A stretch of DNA of 47,865 bases from Actinomycetota bacterium (lineage in GTDB: Bacteria > Actinomycetota > UBA4738 > HRBIN12): NCBI GenBank assembly GCA_035697485.1, contig DASSCU010000036.1:1-47865 (forward strand), written 5' to 3'. The position numbers and the translations under genes were made by a program. The notes under the pieces are model-generated. The model saw only the letters and a list, made by a program, of their open reading frames with translations, was not told the DNA's origin and did no database searches. This document shows, one piece after another, positions 40,653 through 47,865 of this stretch. Each line of letters opens with the position of its first letter. The first letter of the stretch is position 1.

Positions 40653-40664
40653 ACCGGTACCGGT
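40653..40664. repeat. Perfect 12-bp palindrome between convergent stops
   Basis: ACCGGTACCGGT fills most of the 18-bp gap between the stop of the membrane protein and the stop of ilvE. It may help transcription end on both strands or bind a protein; no loop or T-run is present. Confidence 0.3.
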
Positions 40665-40665
40665 G

Positions 40666-41592
40666 TCAGTCGTTCACGTAGGTCAGCCAGTCCGCGTACT
40701 TCGCGTCGTCGCCCTTCGTGGCGGCGAAGAACGCGTCCTGCAGGGCCTTCGTGACCGGCCCCCGATGCCCCGCGCCCACCGTGCGATCGTCGACCTCGCG
40801 GATCGGGGTGATCTCGGCGGCGGTCCCCGTGAAGAACACCTCGTCGGCCGTGTACAGGTCGGTGCGCACCAGGTGCTGCTCGATCACCGGGAAGCCGAGG
40901 TCGCGCGCGATCGTCATGACCGCGGCCCGGGTGACGCCCGCCAGACACCCGTGTCCCGTGTGCGGCGTCACGATCGTGCCGCCGTTGACGACGAAGATGT
41001 TCTCGCCGGAGCCCTCCGTGACGTAGCCATCGTCGTTCAGGAGCACGGCCTCGTCGTAGCCGGACTTCGTGGCGTCGACCTTCGCGAGGATCGAGCCGAG
41101 GTAACCGCCCGTCGCCTTGGCGGCGGAGGGGAGCGAGTTCTGGTCGTGGCGCTTCCACGAGCTGATCTTCACCCGAACGCCCTGCTCGAGGGCTTCTTCG
41201 CCGAGATAGGCCCCCCACGGCCACACCGCGATCGAGACGTCGACGGGGTTGGCGAGCGGGCTGACGCCCATCTCGCCGTAGCCACGGAACGCGATCGGGC
41301 GGATGTAGCACGACTGCAACCCGTTGGCGCGGATCGTGTCCTTCACCGCGTCGATGAGCTCCGCCTTGGAGAACGGGATCTCCATGAAGTAGATGGAGGC
41401 CGACGAGTACATGCGGTCGAGGTGCGCGTCGAGGTGCCACACGGCGGGGCCGCGGGTCGTCTCGTACGCCCGGATGCCCTCGAATACGCCGCTGCCGTAG
41501 TGCAGGGCGTGGCTGAGCACGTGGACCTTGGCCTCTTGCCAGGGCACGAGCTCGCCGTTCATCCAGATCGTCTCGACCTCGGTGATCGGCAC
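40666..41592 (-). CDS. ilvE: Branched-chain amino acid aminotransferase
   Basis: 308 aa, GTG start at 41592 with AGGAGG upstream. A fold-type IV PLP aminotransferase: IWMNGELVPWQEAKVHVLSHALHYGSGVFEGIRAYE, then the PLP Lys in PSAAKATGGYLGS, the conserved Glu in YVTEGSGENIFVV, and GCLAGVTRAAVM. It matches bacterial IlvE (about 305 aa), which transaminates Leu, Ile and Val with 2-oxoglutarate in the cytoplasm. It stands alone. Upstream, TATCCT on the minus strand (41654-41649) could be its -10 with a leader of ~50 nt. Confidence 0.93.
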   Translation of the reverse strand: MPITEVETIWMNGELVPWQEAKVHVLSHALHYGSGVFEGIRAYETTRGPAVWHLDAHLDRMYSSASIYFMEIPFSKAELIDAVKDTIRANGLQSCYIRPIAFRGYGEMGVSPLANPVDVSIAVWPWGAYLGEEALEQGVRVKISSWKRHDQNSLPSAAKATGGYLGSILAKVDATKSGYDEAVLLNDDGYVTEGSGENIFVVNGGTIVTPHTGHGCLAGVTRAAVMTIARDLGFPVIEQHLVRTDLYTADEVFFTGTAAEITPIREVDDRTVGAGHRGPVTKALQDAFFAATKGDDAKYADWLTYVND

Positions 41593-41663
41593 CGTCGAAC
41601 CTCCTCGGGTCGTCCGTGAGCGGGATGCACACGGGCGTAGCCCTTAAGGATACCGATGGCGGG

Positions 41664-41679
41664 CGTCTCCCGCGAGACG
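41664..41679. promoter_or_regulatory. Inverted repeat in the ilvE upstream region
   Basis: CGTCTC-CCGC-GAGACG is a 6-bp inverted repeat in the 130-bp divergent region between ilvE and the small acidic gene, beside the CCTTAAGG palindrome at 41642-41649. A possible operator. Confidence 0.3.
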
Positions 41680-41710
41680 GGCCGACGCCGGATCCAGGCA
41701 CGGAAGACGG

Positions 41711-41716
41711 TAGTGT
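41711..41716 (+). promoter_or_regulatory. -10-like TAGTGT of the small acidic gene
   Basis: TAGTGT ends 6 nt before the ATG at 41723, with no Shine-Dalgarno, consistent with a leaderless transcript. Confidence 0.45.
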
Positions 41717-41722
41717 GCCGGT

Positions 41723-42106
41723 ATGCACGAGGATCAGCTGACGCCGAGCGAGGGGCCGTCGCCAACCGACGTCGACGCCGACGATGGTGAGACGATGGAA
41801 GACCTGATCAGCGGCATGGACCGGTACGCGGGTGCCGATGAGCACACGACCCTCGCCGAGCAGCACGACGGCGACACGATCGACGAGCGGAACCGCCGCG
41901 AGCAGCTCGCGGCGCGCCGAGACTTCGCAGGCGTCGACCTCGTCGACGAGAGCGACGACGGCGTCGATCGCGAGAAGGATCTCGTCGGCGATCCCGAGGC
42001 GTCAGACGGGCCCGTGCCGGCCGAGCTGGCCGCGATGCACGTCGTCGACGAGGCGCCCGGCGTCGTCGACCATCCGGACGACTACGTGGAGCCCGAGACT
42101 CGGTAG
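41723..42106 (+). CDS. Small acidic protein (DUF5709-like at most)
   Basis: 127 aa from ATG 41723. Very acidic: runs such as DVDADDGETMEDL, VDLVDESDDGVD and VDHPDDYVEPE. Probably mostly disordered. The AELAAMHVVDEAPG segment near the end recalls the 'AEEAAVHIV' end of small actinobacterial DUF5709 proteins, but this is weak. No signal, no metal motif. Its 3' end overlaps the convergent methyltransferase gene by 25 bp. Confidence 0.65.
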   Translation: MHEDQLTPSEGPSPTDVDADDGETMEDLISGMDRYAGADEHTTLAEQHDGDTIDERNRREQLAARRDFAGVDLVDESDDGVDREKDLVGDPEASDGPVPAELAAMHVVDEAPGVVDHPDDYVEPETR

Positions 42107-42864
42107 CGGTGCCAGCGCATCGGCGCCTCGGGGTCGAGAGGCGCATCCCAGTCGTCGTAACGCTCGGCCGCCCACGCCCGCACGTCGTCGATCGCACGCC
42201 TGAGATCCTCGTCGCTCGCCCGCCACGTCCAGGAGTACGTGCGAGCCGACGCCTCGTCGAAGAACTTCGAGAGCGAGCCGCCGAAGTGGCCCGGGGCGTC
42301 GACCACGCCGAACGGCTCGGCTCCGACAGCCGTGAACGCCTCGTCGAGCGCCCCGGGCTCCCGGTCGCGGGACAACCCGACCGGCTCGGCATCGGGGCCG
42401 ATCTCGAAGATCATGCGATCCATGACCTCGCGCCACAGGCCCGAGAACCCCCCGGGCTCGATCGCGACCACCCCGCCCGGCCGCACCGTCCGGACGAGCT
42501 CGGCCACGGCGTAGGGCCACGCCGGGATCAGATGGAGGACCCATCGGGCGTAGGCGCCGACGAACGCCTCGTCGCGGAACGGCAGTCGGGTGGCGTCCGC
42601 GAGCGCCAGCCCGACGTTCGGGGACTTCTCGCGGAGCCGCGCCATCATCTCGCGGGAGAGGTCGATGCCGACGACCCGGACGCCCCTGGCAGCGAGTGGC
42701 ACGGCCAGCGCCCCGGTGCCGACCCCGATCTCGAGCACGGGACCCTCGCCGATCGCGACGTCACGGTCGAGCAGGTCGACCGTGACGCGGAGCGTCTCCT
42801 CGTCGGTGACGCGGGTGGAGTCGTAGAACGAGGCAGCCCGGTCGAACGAGACCGAGTCGCTCAT
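42082..42864 (-). CDS. SAM-dependent methyltransferase (class I)
   Basis: 260 aa from ATG 42864, which overlaps the TGA of the oxygenase gene (ATGA, 42861-42864). Rossmann-like methyltransferase: FDRAASFYDSTRV, motif I VLEIGVGTGALAVPLAARG, acidic end of strand 2 in VVGIDLSREMM, LALADATRLPFRDEAF (motif II/III) and VRPGGVVAIEPGG. Small-molecule methylation is likely (UbiE/COQ5-like group). Translational coupling to a ring-hydroxylating-oxygenase-like protein suggests a shared substrate or a methyl-group salvage role. Confidence 0.9.
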   Translation of the reverse strand: MSDSVSFDRAASFYDSTRVTDEETLRVTVDLLDRDVAIGEGPVLEIGVGTGALAVPLAARGVRVVGIDLSREMMARLREKSPNVGLALADATRLPFRDEAFVGAYARWVLHLIPAWPYAVAELVRTVRPGGVVAIEPGGFSGLWREVMDRMIFEIGPDAEPVGLSRDREPGALDEAFTAVGAEPFGVVDAPGHFGGSLSKFFDEASARTYSWTWRASDEDLRRAIDDVRAWAAERYDDWDAPLDPEAPMRWHRYRVSGST

Positions 42865-43817
42865 GCCCCGTGCAGCAGTTCCCGACGCGGGTACGCGGTG
42901 GATGAAGGTTGCTCGGGTCGCCCCGGCACGTCGCCCCGCAGGTAGCCGTCGGCGATCATGCGCACCTGCATGTAGACACCGCCTTCCCAGACGGTCGACA
43001 TCGGCCCGGCCCGGTGACCGCGCGAGGTCGCCGCGCGCTGCAGCGACTCACACGCGGCCCAATCCTCACGGTTCGTGACGTCCCAGAAGTCGACCGCGTA
43101 GGCGGGATCGAAGCCCCCGAGCTCGAGCGCCTCCGGCGGGAACAGCCACTCACACTCCACGTAGCTCCGGTCTGGTGCGATCGGCTCGATCCGGTGGGTG
43201 AGCACGTAATCGGGGTGCGGGCTGATCAGCAGGTTCGGGAAGATGCCGAAGTAGCCCACCTCGCGCAGCTGGTGACCGCGCAGGCCGCGGATCGGCACGC
43301 CGTGCGATGCTCCGTCGAGCGACATCGTCTCGACGCCCTCGTACAGGTCCATCGGCCCCGCGACGTAGAGTCCCTGGATGTCGATCGAGTAGCCGCTGTC
43401 GGGCGGGGTCACCGTGCAGAGCTCGGGGTGGATCTCGGAGCAGTGGTAACACTCCTGGTAGTTCTCGTGGATCAGCTTCCAGTTCGCCGCGATCTCGTAC
43501 GAGTGCCGCGCTGCCGCCACGAGTCGCTCGGGCTCCCATGGCGCGAGGTGCTCCCAGAGGTTCCCGAACTGCTCCTCGGCGTCGATGCCGTCGGGGTCAC
43601 GGCGCACGAACACCCACCCCCCGCGTTCGATCTGCCCGGCCGCACGGCGATGGGCGCCGGTCCGCCCGATACACACCCACGATCGGTCGAAGAAGCGTTC
43701 TCGCTCCCACGCGAGCACGTCTGGCGACGTGTAGGCCTCGCCGGGGAGCCCGTGCGAGAGCCCGAACGGGCTGGCGCACCGCTGCAATGCATCTCGGTCG
43801 ACCGGCGCCGCGCTCAT
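42861..43817 (-). CDS. Ring-hydroxylating oxygenase alpha subunit lacking its Rieske domain
   Basis: 318 aa from ATG 43817. The catalytic half is complete: EIAANWKLIHENYQECYHCSEIH gives Asn119, Glu122 and the iron ligands His125 and His130; NREDWAACESLQ gives Asp252 as third ligand. The start EAYTSPDVLAWERERFFDRSWVCIGRT is also normal. Then, at residues ~53-66 (43660-43620), the text jumps to IERGGWVFVRRDPDG, which belongs after the Rieske domain. The CxH...CxxH iron-sulfur site (~85-100 aa) is absent; relatives are ~390-420 aa. The frame is kept. It resembles GbcA/choline-monooxygenase-like proteins. As written it cannot receive electrons in the usual way. Confidence 0.8.
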   Translation of the reverse strand: MSAAPVDRDALQRCASPFGLSHGLPGEAYTSPDVLAWERERFFDRSWVCIGRTGAHRRAAGQIERGGWVFVRRDPDGIDAEEQFGNLWEHLAPWEPERLVAAARHSYEIAANWKLIHENYQECYHCSEIHPELCTVTPPDSGYSIDIQGLYVAGPMDLYEGVETMSLDGASHGVPIRGLRGHQLREVGYFGIFPNLLISPHPDYVLTHRIEPIAPDRSYVECEWLFPPEALELGGFDPAYAVDFWDVTNREDWAACESLQRAATSRGHRAGPMSTVWEGGVYMQVRMIADGYLRGDVPGRPEQPSSTAYPRRELLHGA

Positions 43818-43862
43818 GCGGTCAGCATCCCTGGCCGGCCGGGCCGCGGCAAGTCCCGCCGG

Positions 43863-44405
43863 TCAATTCAAGGAAGGGTCGCGCGGCATCAGGCGCAGCA
43901 GGTCGTAACCGCGCCCGAGCCTGCGCAGCACGTCCTCCCACAGGCGCCCCGGATCGTCGTGGAAGACGTCGTCGGGCAGCGCGGGCGCGGTCACCCAACT
44001 CTCCTCCTCGAGCTCCGCTTCGAGCTGGCCGGGGCCCCACCCGGCATACCCCGCGTATACGCGCGCACGGCGGATCACCTCGCCGATGTCGCCGCCGGCC
44101 TCCGGGGGCAGGAAGCCGATCGACCCCACCGCCAACAGCTCGGCCCTCGAAGGATCGAGGAAGTCGGCGAGCACGACGATCGATGCGGGCTCGACCGGGC
44201 CGCCATCGAACAGCGGTTCCTCGGGGTCGACCAGGTCACCGAGCGGCGGCACCGCCTCGCGGACCGACACCCCGAGCGACTGGTTCAGCACGACCCCGAC
44301 CGCCCCGTCGTCGTCGTGATGGCCGACCAGCACGACCGTGCGACGGAAGTTCGGATCGAACAGGTTCGAGTTCGAGATCAGCAGATGGCCGGTGAGAGGT
44401 TCCAC
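43863..44405 (-). CDS. AlgH/YqgE (DUF179) family protein
   Basis: 180 aa from a GTG at 44405. Text typical of YqgE/AlgH: GHLLISNSNLFDPNFRRTVVLVGHHDDDGAVGVVLNQSLG, then LFDGGPVEPASIVVLADF, then RARVYAGYAGWGPGQLEAELEEESWV. A compact alpha/beta protein found widely and of unsettled function (once linked to alginate control). Cytoplasmic. The usual position near redox or nucleotide genes is not kept here; it follows the APH-like kinase by 7 bp. The Shine-Dalgarno is very close to the GTG, so the exact start is uncertain. Confidence 0.9.
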   Translation of the reverse strand: MEPLTGHLLISNSNLFDPNFRRTVVLVGHHDDDGAVGVVLNQSLGVSVREAVPPLGDLVDPEEPLFDGGPVEPASIVVLADFLDPSRAELLAVGSIGFLPPEAGGDIGEVIRRARVYAGYAGWGPGQLEAELEEESWVTAPALPDDVFHDDPGRLWEDVLRRLGRGYDLLRLMPRDPSLN

Positions 44406-44412
44406 CCCTCCA

Positions 44413-45273
44413 TCATGCCGCGTCGAGCAGCCATGTGGCTGCCTCGATGTGCTCGCGCATCGGCCCGTCGTCGTCGAAGCACCACGACACCGTGTGTGCC
44501 ATCGACCACAGCCGCGCCCGCTCCCGGTCGAGCCCGAGCTCCGCGGTGACCCGGTCGAGTCGTCGCAACACCGCCTCCCGGGTGTGTCCGAGCTCCCGGC
44601 CACGCACGATCGACGCGACCCCGAACTCGCGCTCTCCCATCAGAGGCTTCGGGTCGATCAGGAGCCACGGCTCTCGCTCGGCCGCGAGCACGTTGTCGGC
44701 ATGCAGGTCCTGGTTCACGAGCACCTGCTCGCCCTGCGTCGGCGCGAGCGACTCGAACGCCTCCGTCGCGGCGTCGATCAGCCGCTCCTCGATCGTGCGA
44801 CCCGTGCCCTCCCAGTGCTCGCGCATCTCGACGATCAGGTCGGCGACCTCATCGGCGAGCGGTCTGAACGGTTCACCGGCCGCGATCCAGACCCGCGGGA
44901 GCAGCCCGATCAACACGTCGAGGGCGGCTTCGGTGTCCTCGTTCGTGAGCGGCGTGCCCGGCGTGCAGCGCTCGAGCAACATCACCCGTCGGTCGGGATC
45001 TTCGTCGAGCAGGAGCACGGCGCCGCTCCCGTCGAGCCGGCGGAGCGCCTCGCCTTCGAGCTCTCCCTCGCGGTCGGGGATGCCGATCTTCAGCACGACC
45101 GCCTCGCCGTCGCGACTCGCCGGCATCGTGAGCGAGGCGATGCTGTTCGTCCACGGTTCCCCGAGCGTCAGCGACCACCGCCGCGAGCACGCGTCGAGGA
45201 TCGCCGGCAGCTCGTCGAGCCATGATGAGAGCCGAGGGTCGCCGCGCCAGACCTCCAGATGCTCGTAGGTCAC
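44413..45273 (-). CDS. APH(6)/hydroxyurea-type aminoglycoside phosphotransferase-like kinase
   Basis: 286 aa from a GTG at 45273. Kinase fold of the APH(6)/hydroxyurea-phosphotransferase family: VVLKIGIPDREGELEGEALRRLDGSGAVLLLDED (N-lobe, Lys and Glu), VMLLERCTPGTPL, catalytic loop VNQDLHADNVLAA and metal-binding WLLIDPKPLMGE. It phosphorylates hydroxyls of small molecules. Resistance is only one possibility and no resistance phenotype can be claimed from sequence. TACGCT 7 nt before the GTG indicates a leaderless promoter of its own, 17 bp after the DmdA-like gene. Confidence 0.87.
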   Translation of the reverse strand: MTYEHLEVWRGDPRLSSWLDELPAILDACSRRWSLTLGEPWTNSIASLTMPASRDGEAVVLKIGIPDREGELEGEALRRLDGSGAVLLLDEDPDRRVMLLERCTPGTPLTNEDTEAALDVLIGLLPRVWIAAGEPFRPLADEVADLIVEMREHWEGTGRTIEERLIDAATEAFESLAPTQGEQVLVNQDLHADNVLAAEREPWLLIDPKPLMGEREFGVASIVRGRELGHTREAVLRRLDRVTAELGLDRERARLWSMAHTVSWCFDDDGPMREHIEAATWLLDAA

Positions 45274-45280
45274 GCGGAAG

Positions 45281-45286
45281 AGCGTA
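45281..45286 (-). promoter_or_regulatory. -10-like TACGCT of the APH-like gene
   Basis: TACGCT lies 7 nt before the GTG at 45273, within the 17-bp gap after the DmdA-like gene, and fixes this GTG as the likely start. Confidence 0.45.
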
Positions 45287-45290
45287 CGGC

Positions 45291-46448
45291 TCAGCTCCTC
45301 GCCGGGATCTCCTTCTTCGGGTCGAGGAACGGCAACGGGGTCACCGTGGCCGTCATCGGGCCGTCGGGTGACGCGATCTCGACGCGCGTACCATCGCCGG
45401 CTAAGTCGATCGGCACCCACGCGAAGCCCATGTTGAACTCGAGCCGCGGCGAGTACGAGGCGCTCACGAGCCGGCCGACCTGCTCGTCGCCATCGACGAC
45501 CGGCCAGAAGTCCTCGAGCCACATGCCGAGGGGATCGCCGTCGATCCTCACGCCGACGAGCTTCTGCTGCACGCCTTCGTCGCGGATCCGCTCGAGCGCG
45601 TTCCGGGAGACGAACTCGTTGTCGCTGTCGAGCTCGACAAGCCGCTCGAGGCCGGTGATCTCGAACGGGTTGTTCGTGATGTCCATGTCGCTGCCGTAGT
45701 TGAAGATGCCGGCTTCCATGCGGCGCTGGTCGCTCGGGGCGATCGCCCGCAGCCCGAACTCCTCGCCGGCGGCCATGATCGCGTCCCACAGGTCGTGGGC
45801 CATCGAGGAATCGCGCAGGTACACCTCGTAGCCCAGCTCCGCGCTCCATCCCGTGCGCGAGACGACTACCGGGATGCCGTCGAGCTCGGTCTGCTTGTGC
45901 CAGTAGTACCTCTGGTCGGCCACGTCGTCGCCGAAGAGCTCGCGGATCAGCGGCTTCGACAGCGGGCCCTGGATCTGCAGCGGCGACACGTCGGGCTCAC
46001 GGATCTCGACGTCCATGTCCGCGAACGCCTGCACGCCGAGCGCGTACAGCAGCGCGTCGCTGTCGGCGAGCGAGAGCCAGAAGTGGTCCTCGGCGAGCTT
46101 CAGCAGGATCGGGTCGTTCACGATGCCGCCGTCGGGCGCGCAGAGCAGCACGTACTTGCACTGTTCGGGCTGGGTCTGCGACAGGTCGCGGGGCGTGAGC
46201 AGCTGGGTGAACCGCGCGGCGTCGGGACCGGTGATCTCCACCTGACGCTCGACCGCGACGTCCCAGAGCGTCACCTTCTCGACGAGGTGCCAGTACTCCT
46301 TGATGTCGTCGTCGTACAGCGTCGGGATCAGCATGTGGTTGTACAGATCCCAGCTGGTGCACCCGGCTTCCACGGTGCGCTGGAAGTAGGGCGACTTCTT
46401 GTACCAGCTCGCGAAGTAGAACGGGAACGACGAGTTCGGCTCGGCCAT
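45291..46448 (-). CDS. DmdA-like tetrahydrofolate-dependent demethylase (GcvT family)
   Basis: 385 aa from ATG 46448 with GGAAGGG upstream. GcvT/aminomethyltransferase fold (folate-binding domain plus C-terminal barrel). Segments follow dimethylsulfoniopropionate demethylase DmdA closely: YNHMLIPT, WDVAVERQVEITGPDA, LLTPRDLS, GGIVNDPILLKL, WLSLADSD, IQGPLSKPLIRELFG, SRTGWSAELGYEVY, FNYGSDMDITNNPFE and VELDSDNEFVS. It would pass a methyl or one-carbon unit from a sulfonium or methylamine donor to tetrahydrofolate. DmdA proper versus a related methylamine enzyme (dimethylglycine- or sarcosine-type) cannot be settled here. It follows the flavoprotein gene by 7 bp. Confidence 0.87.
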   Translation of the reverse strand: MAEPNSSFPFYFASWYKKSPYFQRTVEAGCTSWDLYNHMLIPTLYDDDIKEYWHLVEKVTLWDVAVERQVEITGPDAARFTQLLTPRDLSQTQPEQCKYVLLCAPDGGIVNDPILLKLAEDHFWLSLADSDALLYALGVQAFADMDVEIREPDVSPLQIQGPLSKPLIRELFGDDVADQRYYWHKQTELDGIPVVVSRTGWSAELGYEVYLRDSSMAHDLWDAIMAAGEEFGLRAIAPSDQRRMEAGIFNYGSDMDITNNPFEITGLERLVELDSDNEFVSRNALERIRDEGVQQKLVGVRIDGDPLGMWLEDFWPVVDGDEQVGRLVSASYSPRLEFNMGFAWVPIDLAGDGTRVEIASPDGPMTATVTPLPFLDPKKEIPARS

Positions 46449-46455
46449 CGGTTGC

Positions 46456-47865
46456 TCAACCCTTCCGTCTCAGCGGACCGCGCCGGCGGTCCTTCTTGAT
46501 CTCGCGGACCATGTTGTACGCGGGGATGCCGCAGACGCCGCCGCCGGCGTGCGTGGCGCTGGAGCACTGGTACAACCCCCGGATCGGCGTGCGGTAGTCG
46601 GCGTATCCGGGCGCCGGTCGCATGTGGAAGAGCTGCTCGGCGCTGAGCTCCCCGTGGAAGATGTTCCCGCCGATCAGCCCCCACTCCTGCTCCATCTCGT
46701 GGGGGCCGATCACCTGGCGGTGCAGCACGGAGTCGGCGAACCCGGGCGCGAGCTCGTCGTAACCGGCGATCACGCGGTCGGCGTACGCCTCGAGCTCGGC
46801 CGGGTGCGGCTCCTCGCTCCACTCGTGCGGAACCCACTGCGTGAACAGCGAGACGACGTGCTTGCCCTCGGGGGCGAGCGTGTGGTCGAAGACGGTCGGC
46901 ATCACGCCGTCGCTGAACGGCGCGGTCGCCGGCTCTCCAGCGCGCGCCTGCTCGAAGGCCTTTTCGAGGTAGGCGACCGAGTGCGCGAGCTCGAACCCGC
47001 CCGTCAGGTCGGTGAGCTCCGGCATCGCGGTGAAGACCGGAGCGCGGTCGAGCGCGGCGTTGATCTTCACGACGCCGCTGCGCGTCTTCCAGTTCGCGAT
47101 GTCGTCCATGAAGTCGGCGGGAAGGTCGACCCGGTCGATCTGCTCGAGGAACGTGATCTTCGGGTGGATCGCCGTGACGACGAGCGGCGCCCGCACCTCT
47201 TCACCGGAGTCGAGCACGACGCCGGTCGTGGCGCCGCCCTCGACGAGGATCCTCGCGACCCTGGCCCCGGTGCGGATCTCGGCGCCATAGGAACGGGCGC
47301 TCGAGGCGATCGCGTCGCTCACGGCGCCCATGCCGCCCTCGGGCACCGCCCACGAGCCGAGGTGGCCGTCGCCCACGTCGCCGATCGAGTGGTGCGCCAT
47401 CACGTAGCCGGTGCCGGGCTCGTACGGCCCCGCCCACGTGCCGATCAGGCCGTTGAGCGCCATGACCGTCTTCACCTGGTCGGATTCGAAGAACCGATCG
47501 AGCAGGTCGACGACCGACATCGTCATCAGCTGGGTCACGTCGGCGAGCCCGCGCACGTCGAGCCCTCGGAAGCGCCACGCGAGCCGCAGCTGCTCGGTGA
47601 GATCGGAGGGCTTCAACGAGCCGAGCCTGGGCGGCGTCGTCATCATCAGCGGCCCCAGCACCTCGGCGAGTCCGCCGATCCACGCGTCCCATCGCTCGAT
47701 CGCGTCGGCGTCGCGCTTGCTGAACTGGGCGAACGACTCGTAGTTCTTCTTCGCGTCGTCGTCGGCCTGCAGGATGGCGCGACCGTCAGGGAACGGCAGG
47801 AAGTACGGCCCGACCGGCGTCGACCGATACCCATGGCGCGCGAGCTCGAGGTCGCGCAGGATCGT
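46456..47865 (-). CDS. FAD-dependent oxidoreductase, PYROXD2/CrtI-like, 5' end outside window
   Basis: At least 469 aa, open to the right edge; the N-terminal FAD-binding GxGxxG must lie beyond it. Visible text belongs to phytoene-desaturase-like amine oxidase flavoproteins: LELARHGYRSTPVGPYFLPFPDGR, AEVLGPLMMTTPPRL, FESDQVKTVMALNGLIGTWAGPYEPGT (substrate domain), GATTGVVLDSGEEVRAPLVVTAIHP (FAD-domain strand), and the C-terminal GGNIFHGELSAEQLFHMRPAPGYADYRTPIRGLYQCSSATHAGGGVCGIPAYN. This matches PYROXD2-like proteins of unknown substrate rather than carotenoid enzymes. It is co-transcribed with the DmdA-like demethylase. Confidence 0.9.
   Translation of the reverse strand, partial: TILRDLELARHGYRSTPVGPYFLPFPDGRAILQADDDAKKNYESFAQFSKRDADAIERWDAWIGGLAEVLGPLMMTTPPRLGSLKPSDLTEQLRLAWRFRGLDVRGLADVTQLMTMSVVDLLDRFFESDQVKTVMALNGLIGTWAGPYEPGTGYVMAHHSIGDVGDGHLGSWAVPEGGMGAVSDAIASSARSYGAEIRTGARVARILVEGGATTGVVLDSGEEVRAPLVVTAIHPKITFLEQIDRVDLPADFMDDIANWKTRSGVVKINAALDRAPVFTAMPELTDLTGGFELAHSVAYLEKAFEQARAGEPATAPFSDGVMPTVFDHTLAPEGKHVVSLFTQWVPHEWSEEPHPAELEAYADRVIAGYDELAPGFADSVLHRQVIGPHEMEQEWGLIGGNIFHGELSAEQLFHMRPAPGYADYRTPIRGLYQCSSATHAGGGVCGIPAYNMVREIKKDRRRGPLRRKG

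Noticed and set aside
44413-45273. Antibiotic resistance gene
   Set aside because: The APH(6)/hydroxyurea kinase family is broad. Nothing around it (transposon, resistance cluster) supports a resistance role.
46456-47865. Phytoene desaturase of carotenoid synthesis
   Set aside because: The fold is shared, but the C-terminal text fits PYROXD2-like proteins and no crtB/crtE-like gene is in the window.
1-47865. CRISPR arrays, tRNA or rRNA genes, insertion sequences
   Set aside because: No regularly spaced repeats, cloverleaf-like sequence ending in a CCA region, rRNA text, transposase motifs or flanking repeats were found by eye.

Overview
The window is a dense, very GC-rich bacterial chromosome segment that reads as an actinobacterium (Actinomycetota) of uncertain class. 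Supporting signs are the heavy G/C third-position bias, many GTG starts, ATGA/GTGA gene overlaps, a DUF664 DinB protein, a luciferase-like monooxygenase (LLM) of the F420 type, two class I P450s, a GH76 protein, a DUF5655 protein and an AlgH/YqgE protein. Many genes have a TANNNT -10-like hexamer only 5-8 nt before the start codon, which suggests leaderless transcripts. No tRNA, rRNA, CRISPR array, integrase or insertion sequence was recognised.

Left part (1-17 kb). This holds a remnant of a TPR-type regulator, a lipoprotein with a PAP2-phosphatase/kinase fusion, and a second PAP2 phosphatase. A stretch of three broken genes follows (3.6-6.2 kb: an unknown protein, a DUF664 DinB protein and a wall-anchored surface protein with six frameshifts). 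Next come a membrane protein, a P-type cation ATPase, an MFS transporter, an amidase, gltX and a fumarylacetoacetase-like/acetoacetate-decarboxylase-like pair. A divergent operon carries a second FAA hydrolase, a VOC protein and a GH76-like protein.

Centre (17-30 kb). This is a catabolic region: a class I glutamine amidotransferase, a MetE-core protein, an NmrA-like reductase (frameshifted), P450 no. 1, glutamine-synthetase-like ligase no. 1, a carboxymuconolactone decarboxylase-like gene (frameshifted), two SDRs with ligase no. 2, P450 no. 2 (CYP125/142-like) with the LLM oxidoreductase, and a MarR regulator. An identical split 17-of-21 element (GTCGTTCGG-N4-AAAATACC) lies 39-43 nt upstream of both P450 genes. 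This links them into one probable regulon. P450 plus glutamine-synthetase-like ligase plus glutamine amidotransferase recalls known amine pathways (PipA/PipC for cyclic amines, AtdA1/AtdA2 for aniline), so I infer a pathway that oxidises and gamma-glutamylates an amine.

Right part (30-48 kb). A group II PLP decarboxylase, an APC permease, a homoprotocatechuate-type extradiol dioxygenase and a semialdehyde dehydrogenase form an aromatic meta-cleavage block that could use the FAA hydrolases at 13-15 kb. Then come a DUF2330 protein, a cupredoxin, aminopeptidase N, a membrane protein, ilvE and a small acidic protein. The end holds a methyltransferase with a ring-hydroxylating oxygenase alpha subunit that has lost its Rieske domain, then AlgH, an APH-type kinase, a DmdA-like demethylase and a PYROXD2/CrtI-like flavoprotein cut by the window edge.
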